Assembly: GCA_009923475.1 (NCBI GenBank)
Contig: RFTM01000028.1
Span: 1 to 11,274 of the forward strand
Reading direction: 5' to 3'
Source of the DNA: Gammaproteobacteria bacterium
GTDB taxonomy: Bacteria > Pseudomonadota > Gammaproteobacteria > Steroidobacterales > Steroidobacteraceae
Length of the DNA: 11,274 bases
Every line of letters begins with the position of its first letter. The first letter of the stretch is position 1. A program made the position numbers and the translations under genes. Shown in pieces: positions 6,620 through 11,274 of this stretch. Below the pieces are notes generated by a model. It saw nothing but the letters and a program-made list of their open reading frames with translations, did not search any database and had not been told where the DNA came from.

Positions 6620-8986
6620 TTGCGGCCGATGTATCAAGACCGGGCAGCGGGCTTCAGGCGCCTGCCGCGAGCGGCCGGGTACGCGGCCCTGGGCGGCGTC
6701 TGTACGGCGCTCGCCTGGCCGGCAGGCGCCGAGGCGCGCAGCTACGGCCTGCTCGCCCTCGGCTGCGCGCTGGCGGCTCTGCCGTCGGTCGCCGTCGCGC
6801 TGTTCGGGTCCTCGGCCCGGGTCCGGGGGTTGGCGGCGCTGCTCGCCTGTGCGTCGGTCGCGGCCGCCGCGGCTGCCGCGCAGCTCTGGGACCGCCAAGC
6901 GGGTCGCTGGCCCGCAAGACTCGACGGCGAGCGCGTCATCGCGGTGCTGCACATCGATTCGCTGGTGGAGGCGCAGGGCGGCGCCGTCGAGTTCGATGCG
7001 CTGGCCGATATCGGTTCGCCGGCCGCGTTGAGCCGCAAGCTGCGGGTGCGCGTGTCGTGGCGGTCCGCCCCGCGGCCGGCACCGCGCGTCGGCGAGGCGT
7101 GGCGCGTGCTGCTGCGCATCGATGCGCTCTCCGAGGCACGCAACCCGGGCGGCTTCGATCCCGCACCCATCGCGCTGCGCAGCGCTTGGCAGGCGCGCGC
7201 CGTGGTCTTGCCCGCCGCCTTCACGCGAAGGGTCGCGCCGGCGGGTCCGTCGCTCGATGCGCTGCGCGAGCGCATCGCCGCCGCCATCCGCGACACCGTC
7301 GAGGACCGCGATGCCGCGGCCCTGTTCGCGGGTCTCGCGGTCGGCGCGACGGGCGCGATGACGCGCGAGCAGTGGCGGGTGTTCTCGGCCACGGGCACGA
7401 CCCACCTGGTCGCGATCTCGGGGATGCACGTCACGCTGTTCGCCTGGCTCGCCGCGGGCCTCGCACGGCGCCTGTGGGGCGTCGTCGCGGCGCGTCGCGC
7501 GTTGCCGGTCGCGCGCGAACGCTGCGCCGCCGCGGTGGGCGTGCTGGCCGCGCTCGGTTACGCGCTGCTCGCCGGTTTCGGCATCCCGACCCGGCGCACG
7601 GTGGTGATGCTCGCGGTCTGGTGGGCGTTGCGGCTCGGTGGCCGCGAGCTGTCCGGGCCGGAGGTCCTCGGGACCGCGTTGCTCGCGGTGCTCGCGCTCG
7701 ATCCGCTCGCGCCCTTGTCGTCGGGGTTCTGGCTGTCGTTCACCGCGATGGGGGTGCTGCTGCTCGACGACCTCGAGCGCGGTGCGCCGCGACGCGGCGC
7801 GGTGGTCGGGCTCGCGTGGACGCAGGCCCGCGTCGGGGTCGCGCTCGCGCCGCTGACGCTGGCGTGGTTCTCGTCGGTGTCGCTCGCCGGCTTCGTCGTG
7901 AACTTCGTCGCGATCCCGGTCATCTCGTTCGTGCTGGTGCCGCTCGTGCTGCTCGGGATGCTCTGGCCGGGGGCCTGGCGGCTCGCCGAGCAGGTGCACG
8001 ACATCGGTTGGCCGCCGTTGCAGGCGGCAGCCGGGTGGCCGGGCGCGGTGCTGTCGCTGCATGCCGACCCGTGGTGGATCGCGCTCGCGACGCTCACGCT
8101 GCCGCTGTGGCTGCTGCCCGTGCCGACATCGTGGCGCGCCGCGGGTGTCGGCGCGCTGCTGCCCTGGGTGCTGGTGGCGAGCGGCGTGGTCGCGCGGGCC
8201 GACGCGCCCGCGGCCGGCGAGGCGCAGGTGGTGGTGCTCGATGTCGGCGACGGAGCCTCGGTGCTGGTGCGCACGCGCCGTCACGCGCTGCTCGTCGACA
8301 CCGCCACGTCGTACCTGGGCGGCGCCGCGGCGACGCGCGCGAGCGTGCTGCCGCTGCTGCGCGACGCCGGCATCGGTCGCCTCGACCTGCTCGTGCTCAG
8401 CCGCGCCGACGGCGTGCGTGCGGCGGGTGCGGCGCAGTTGCTGCACGATGTGCCGGTGCATGCGGGCCGGCATGGCGGCGGCTGGCCGGATGCGCCCCAG
8501 CCGTTGATGCCTTGCGACCGCGAGGAGACCTGGCGATGGGACGGCGTGCTCATCGAGCTCCGGCCCGCGAGCCGGCCCGAGGGTTCCTGCGTGGTGCGCG
8601 TGGGACCGCAAGGCGGCCCGACGATGATCATCGCCGAGCGGCTCGACGCCGAGGAGGGCGCGTCGATGCTGGCCACCGGCGCGCCGCTGCGCGCCGACGT
8701 CGCCTTGGCGCCGCGTCGCGGGTCCCTTGCGGCGCTTGCGCCGGGGTTCACGGCGGCGGTGGGCGCGCGTTGGCTGCTGGTCTCCGCGCGCGAGTTCCCG
8801 GCGCGGCGTCGCGCCGCCGTGGCCGCGGCCTGGCGGCTGCCCATCGCACAGGTGCACGCCACGGCCCGTCAGGGGGCGCTCTCGGTGCAGCTGCGCAGCG
8901 GTCTGCCGCCCCGCGTGCTGCGTTACCGGGGCGCCTGGCAAGCGCCCGGGAGCGTGACCGCGCCGGCCACCGACGGCTCACCGTGA
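6620..8986 (+). CDS. comEC: ComEC/Rec2 family DNA-uptake channel with degenerate C-terminal MBL domain
   Basis: Complete 788-residue polytopic inner-membrane protein. In competent bacteria ComEC carries single-stranded DNA across the cytoplasmic membrane. Seen: N-terminal hydrophobic helices (about 17-88), then a soluble OB-like domain (about 98-200) with NPGGFD (175-180); the Competence domain (about 232-500) with GLAVGATGAMT (238-248), THLVAISGMHV (261-271), IPTRRTVVM (322-330), SSGFWLSFTAMG (367-378) and many helices; then a metallo-beta-lactamase-like domain (about 535-765) opening with VVVLDVGDG. In that last domain the expected SHxDxDH reads SRADGVR (594-600), LTGD reads IAER (671-674) and HHGS reads RRGS (699-702), so the metal site appears lost. 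Start: TTG 6620 (best ribosome binding site) or ATG 6629. It lies 67 bases after lolD; some relatives have a DUF2062 gene in this cluster, and none is present here. DNA transport may be retained, but nuclease activity by this domain is unlikely. Confidence 0.94.
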   Translation: MRPMYQDRAAGFRRLPRAAGYAALGGVCTALAWPAGAEARSYGLLALGCALAALPSVAVALFGSSARVRGLAALLACASVAAAAAAAQLWDRQAGRWPARLDGERVIAVLHIDSLVEAQGGAVEFDALADIGSPAALSRKLRVRVSWRSAPRPAPRVGEAWRVLLRIDALSEARNPGGFDPAPIALRSAWQARAVVLPAAFTRRVAPAGPSLDALRERIAAAIRDTVEDRDAAALFAGLAVGATGAMTREQWRVFSATGTTHLVAISGMHVTLFAWLAAGLARRLWGVVAARRALPVARERCAAAVGVLAALGYALLAGFGIPTRRTVVMLAVWWALRLGGRELSGPEVLGTALLAVLALDPLAPLSSGFWLSFTAMGVLLLDDLERGAPRRGAVVGLAWTQARVGVALAPLTLAWFSSVSLAGFVVNFVAIPVISFVLVPLVLLGMLWPGAWRLAEQVHDIGWPPLQAAAGWPGAVLSLHADPWWIALATLTLPLWLLPVPTSWRAAGVGALLPWVLVASGVVARADAPAAGEAQVVVLDVGDGASVLVRTRRHALLVDTATSYLGGAAATRASVLPLLRDAGIGRLDLLVLSRADGVRAAGAAQLLHDVPVHAGRHGGGWPDAPQPLMPCDREETWRWDGVLIELRPASRPEGSCVVRVGPQGGPTMIIAERLDAEEGASMLATGAPLRADVALAPRRGSLAALAPGFTAAVGARWLLVSAREFPARRRAAVAAAWRLPIAQVHATARQGALSVQLRSGLPPRVLRYRGAWQAPGSVTAPATDGSP

Positions 8987-9001
8987 GGCAGGCCGCTCGG
9001 T

Positions 9002-9007
9002 TATGAT
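9002..9007 (+). promoter_or_regulatory. Possible -10 element upstream of exbB
   Basis: TATGAT matches the sigma-70 -10 consensus at five of six positions and sits in an AT-rich patch (9001-9013) that is unusual for this GC-rich DNA. It lies 15 bases after the comEC stop and 45 bases before the exbB ATG. No good -35 hexamer is found at 16-18 bases upstream (CACCGT at 17), so a real promoter would be weak or activator-dependent. If real, it would let exbB-exbD-msbA be expressed independently of comEC. Confidence 0.4.
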
Positions 9008-9051
9008 TCAAAGGCTTGGTGACAGGCGGTTGCGGCGAGGTCCGAGCGGCG

Positions 9052-9696
9052 ATGTGGGAGATAATGCGGGCCGGTGGCCCGGTGATGTGGCCGATCCTGC
9101 TGTGCTCGGTCATCGCGGTGGCGATCACGGTCGAGCGCATCTGGTCGCTGCAGACCCATCGCGTGCTGCCCGAGGGCTTGCTCGACAAGGTCTGGCAGAT
9201 GGTCCAGGCCAACCAGGTCACGGGCGAGGTCCTCGAGACCCTCCAGCGCAACTCGCCGCTCGGCCGCGTGCTCGCGGCGGGCCTCAAGAGCCGCCACCAG
9301 TCGCGCGACCAGATGATGGAGCGTCTCGAGGACACCGGGCGCCATGTCGTCCACGAGCTCGAGCGCTTCCTCAACACCCTCGGCACCATCGCCAGCATCG
9401 CGCCGCTGCTCGGGCTGCTCGGCACCGTCACCGGCATCATCCGCGCCTTCAACGTCATCAACGAAGGCGCGATCGGGGACCCGCGCATGCTCTCCGGCGG
9501 CATCAGCGAGGCGCTGATCACCACCGCGGCAGGGCTGCTGGTCGCGATCCCGGCGCTGGTCGCCTACCGCTATCTGCGCGGTCGGGTCGACGGCCTCGTG
9601 GTCGAGATGGAGAAGCAGGCGATCGCCCTGGCTGACGCGGTCGAGACCGCGGCGCCGCGTCCCCCGGTGCGCGGCCGCGCGAAGGCGAGCTCATGA
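9052..9696 (+). CDS. exbB: MotA/TolQ/ExbB proton channel family protein (ExbB type)
   Basis: Complete 214-residue inner-membrane protein. With its ExbD partner it forms a proton-driven motor; family members energise TonB, TolA or other envelope proteins. Seen: TM1 at about 9-28, a cytoplasmic stretch of about 80 residues containing SPLGRVLAAGL (68-78), then HELERFLNTLGTIASIAPLL (101-120) leading into TM2 with LLGTVTGII (122-130), and TM3 with ISEALITTAAGLLVAIPAL (151-169). T125 and T158 match the channel threonines T148 and T181 of E. coli ExbB by my alignment. The start ATG 9052 gives MWEIMRAGG, the N-terminus expected of the subgroup found beside msbA in Pseudomonas-like genomes. GCGAGG at 9035-9040 is an acceptable ribosome binding site. 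The TTG at 9016 would add 12 atypical residues. Its stop overlaps the exbD ATG by 4 bases. No tonB or tolA is in view, so the partner is unknown. Confidence 0.92.
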   Translation: MWEIMRAGGPVMWPILLCSVIAVAITVERIWSLQTHRVLPEGLLDKVWQMVQANQVTGEVLETLQRNSPLGRVLAAGLKSRHQSRDQMMERLEDTGRHVVHELERFLNTLGTIASIAPLLGLLGTVTGIIRAFNVINEGAIGDPRMLSGGISEALITTAAGLLVAIPALVAYRYLRGRVDGLVVEMEKQAIALADAVETAAPRPPVRGRAKASS

Positions 9697-10118
9697 ACCT
9701 GCGCCCGCGACGCCTCGAAGAGCCCGAGATCAACCTGGTCTCGCTGATCGACGTCGTGCTGATGATCGTCATCTTCTTCATGCTGTCCTCCACGTTCTCG
9801 CAGGAGGGGCGCCTCAAGATCCGCCTGCCCGAGGCCGGCGCGGTGGCGGCGGCGCGCGAGGCCGCGCCGCCCATCGTCGTCGCGGTGGGCGCGGACGGGG
9901 CCTATCTCGTCGACGGCCGCGAGGTCGTCGACCCTTCGGCCGACGCGTTGCGCGCTGCGTTGCTCGCCGTCGCGGGCGAGGCCCGCGATGCGCGCATCAC
10001 CGTGCGCGCCGATGCGCGCGCCACCCACCAGTCGGTGGTGACGGCGATGGACGTGCTGGCGCGGCTCGGTTTCCGCGAGATCGACATCGCCACCGTCAAG
10101 GAAGAGGCCAAGCCTTGA
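9693..10118 (+). CDS. exbD: ExbD/TolR family biopolymer transport protein
   Basis: Complete 141-residue protein with one transmembrane helix and a periplasmic domain, the usual architecture and length of ExbD/TolR. Seen: a short cytoplasmic tail MNLRPRRLEEPEINL, a helix at about 15-33 (VSLIDVVLMIVIFFMLSS) with Asp20, which corresponds to the proton-binding aspartate of ExbD (D25) and TolR (D23), a linker RLKIRLPEAGA, an Ala-rich segment at 47-59, and a C-terminal fold with VVAVGADGAYLVDG (62-75) and ITVRADARATHQSVV (102-116), as in the periplasmic domain of the family. The ATG overlaps the exbB stop as ATGA, and AAGGCGAG (9682-9689) provides a ribosome binding site. Its own stop overlaps the msbA start as TTGA. 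It should assemble with ExbB as an inner-membrane motor that pulls or twists an unidentified periplasmic partner. Confidence 0.94.
   Translation: MNLRPRRLEEPEINLVSLIDVVLMIVIFFMLSSTFSQEGRLKIRLPEAGAVAAAREAAPPIVVAVGADGAYLVDGREVVDPSADALRAALLAVAGEARDARITVRADARATHQSVVTAMDVLARLGFREIDIATVKEEAKP
10098..10107 (+). promoter_or_regulatory. Ribosome binding site deciding the msbA start
   Basis: AAGGAAGAGG, a purine-rich run inside the end of exbD, ends 7 bases before TTG 10115 and 13 bases before the in-frame GTG 10121. It supports the TTG as the msbA start. Confidence 0.6.
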
Positions 10119-11274
10119 GCGTGCAGCCGGTCGACGTGACCGACGCCGGCAAGGTCTACCGCCGACTGCTCGGCTACGCGCGCCCGCACCTCGGCATGTT
10201 CATGGTGGGCGTGGCCGGCATGCTGCTGTTCGCGGCCACCGACTCGGCGCTCGCCTTCCTGGTCCAGAAGTTCCTCGCCGGAGCGTTCGTGGAGCCGGAC
10301 CCGCGCATCATCTGGGCGATACCGCTCGGCGCGGTGCTGCTGTTCCTGCTGCGCGGCATCGGCGACTACGTGTCCAACTACTTCCCGGGCTGGGTGGGCC
10401 GCCAGGTCATCAAGTCGATGCGCGGCGAGCTGTTCGCGCACTACCTGCGGCTGCCGGTGCGCTACTACGAGCAGGCGGCGACCGGCGACCTGCTGTCGCG
10501 GCTGACGCTCAACATCGAGCGCGTGGCCGAGGCCACCACCAACTCGGTGACCGTGCTCATCCGCGACACGCTCACGATCGCCGGCCTCATCGGCATGCTG
10601 TTCTGGTACAACTGGCAGCTCGCGAGCTTCGTGCTCGCGCTCGCGCCGCCGATCTCGTGGCTCATCCAGTTCATCAACCGCGCGTTCCGCCGCTACAGCG
10701 CGCGCATCCAGGCCTCGATGGGCGACGTCACGCGGGTCGCGAAGGAGGCGCTCGACGGCCAACGCGCCATCAAGGCCTTCAACGCCGAGCGCCATGAAGA
10801 GGCGGTGTTCGAGGCCGCCAACGAGCGCAACCGCCACAGCAACATGCGCCTCATCGCGGCGCGCGCGCTCGCCAACCCGGTGGTGCAGCTGATCGCCGCG
10901 CTCGGACTCGCCGGCGTGCTGTTCTTCTCCATACGCCAGGTCTTCACGCGCGAGATGCGGGTCGACGAGTTCATGGCCTTCCTCACGGCGCTGCTGCTCA
11001 TCACCGCGCCGCTGCGGCGCCTGGTGCAGGTGTTCGGGCCGCTGCAGGAGGGGATCGCCGCGGGCGCCAGCGTCTTCCAGGTGCTGGACACGCCGGTCGA
11101 GGATGCGGGCGGGCCGTTGACGCTCACGCGGGCGAAGGGCGCGGTCGAGTTCCGCGGCGTCGGCTTCGCCTACCAGGCGGTGCAGGGCGCGGTGCTGACG
11201 GACGTCAGCTTCCGGGCCGACCCGGGGCGCACCGTGGCCCTCGTCGGGCGTTCCGGCAGCGGCAAGAGCACGCT
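10115..11274 (+). CDS. msbA: Lipid A-core flippase MsbA (ABC transporter), 3' end outside window
   Basis: Partial: 386 codons, cut at the right edge just after Walker A GRSGSGKST (378-386). MsbA is a homodimeric inner-membrane ABC exporter that flips lipid A-core from the inner to the outer leaflet using ATP, ahead of LPS export. Seen: a type IV ABC exporter transmembrane domain (about 15-325) with helices near 25-45, 68-88, 145-165, 166-186, 255-273 and 284-304; RYYEQAATGDLLSRLT (116-131), matching the MsbA/SUR-type STGxLLSR region; WYNWQL (164-169); the coupling segment GQRAIKAFNAE (215-225); and the start of the nucleotide-binding domain VEFRGVGFAYQ (344-354). The start is TTG 10115, supported by AAGGAAGAGG and a 4-base TTGA overlap with the exbD stop. 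There is no ATG near this N-terminus. Other heterologous lipid exporters share the fold, but this neighbourhood and the sequence favour MsbA. Confidence 0.92.
   Translation, partial: MSVQPVDVTDAGKVYRRLLGYARPHLGMFMVGVAGMLLFAATDSALAFLVQKFLAGAFVEPDPRIIWAIPLGAVLLFLLRGIGDYVSNYFPGWVGRQVIKSMRGELFAHYLRLPVRYYEQAATGDLLSRLTLNIERVAEATTNSVTVLIRDTLTIAGLIGMLFWYNWQLASFVLALAPPISWLIQFINRAFRRYSARIQASMGDVTRVAKEALDGQRAIKAFNAERHEEAVFEAANERNRHSNMRLIAARALANPVVQLIAALGLAGVLFFSIRQVFTREMRVDEFMAFLTALLLITAPLRRLVQVFGPLQEGIAAGASVFQVLDTPVEDAGGPLTLTRAKGAVEFRGVGFAYQAVQGAVLTDVSFRADPGRTVALVGRSGSGKST

Noticed and set aside
6458..8941. Long minus-strand frame of 827 codons opposite comEC
   Set aside because: It is again in register with the sense codons, so it stays open because comEC avoids TTA, CTA and TCA. 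The predicted protein is Arg/Gln/His-rich with no domain, and the opposite strand encodes a clear ComEC.
9016..9051. An extended ExbB N-terminus starting at TTG 9016
   Set aside because: The added 12 residues are not typical of the family, a possible -10 element lies immediately upstream, and the ATG at 9052 gives the expected MWE N-terminus with a usable ribosome binding site.

Overview
The window is GC-rich chromosomal DNA that looks like a gammaproteobacterium. The evidence is gene order: mfd runs away from a lolC/lolE/lolD cluster, which is followed by comEC/rec2, an exbB/exbD-type pair and msbA. This arrangement is familiar from Pseudomonas-, Xanthomonas- and Chromatiales-like genomes. 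The sequence does not let me name a genus. Coding density is about 98%, there is no intergenic stretch over 70 bases, and I see no RNA gene, insertion sequence, CRISPR array or phage gene.

Layout. Bases 1-184 (minus strand) hold the 5' end of a gene for a probable secreted or periplasmic protein, overlapping the stop codon of mfd. Bases 181-3663 (minus) are a complete mfd, the transcription-repair coupling factor. A 67-base divergent spacer follows. The plus strand then carries lolC (3731-4999), a damaged second LolC/LolE-type gene (5006-5828), lolD (5821-6552), comEC (6620-8986), an ExbB/TolQ-type gene (9052-9696), an ExbD/TolR-type gene (9693-10118) and the first about 386 codons of msbA, cut at the right edge inside the Walker A motif.

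How the genes work together. Most of the plus-strand genes concern building the outer membrane. LolCDE extracts lipoproteins from the inner membrane for LolA, MsbA flips lipid A-core, and the ExbB/ExbD pair is a proton-driven motor whose partner is not in view. The comEC gene in the middle encodes the membrane channel for DNA uptake. The spacing (4-base overlaps at exbB/exbD and exbD/msbA, an 8-base overlap of the lolE remnant with lolD, 6 bases between lolC and lolE) suggests two tightly coupled blocks. A possible internal promoter lies just after comEC.

Two departures from the expected picture deserve attention. The second Lol permease gene lacks about 144 codons covering transmembrane helices 2 and 3, and its two surviving ends are in different reading frames. 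The C-terminal metallo-beta-lactamase-like domain of ComEC has lost essentially all of its expected metal-binding residues while staying open and full length. I found no clear evidence of a wholly new system. The coupled ExbB-ExbD-MsbA arrangement is the nearest to an unexplained functional unit.
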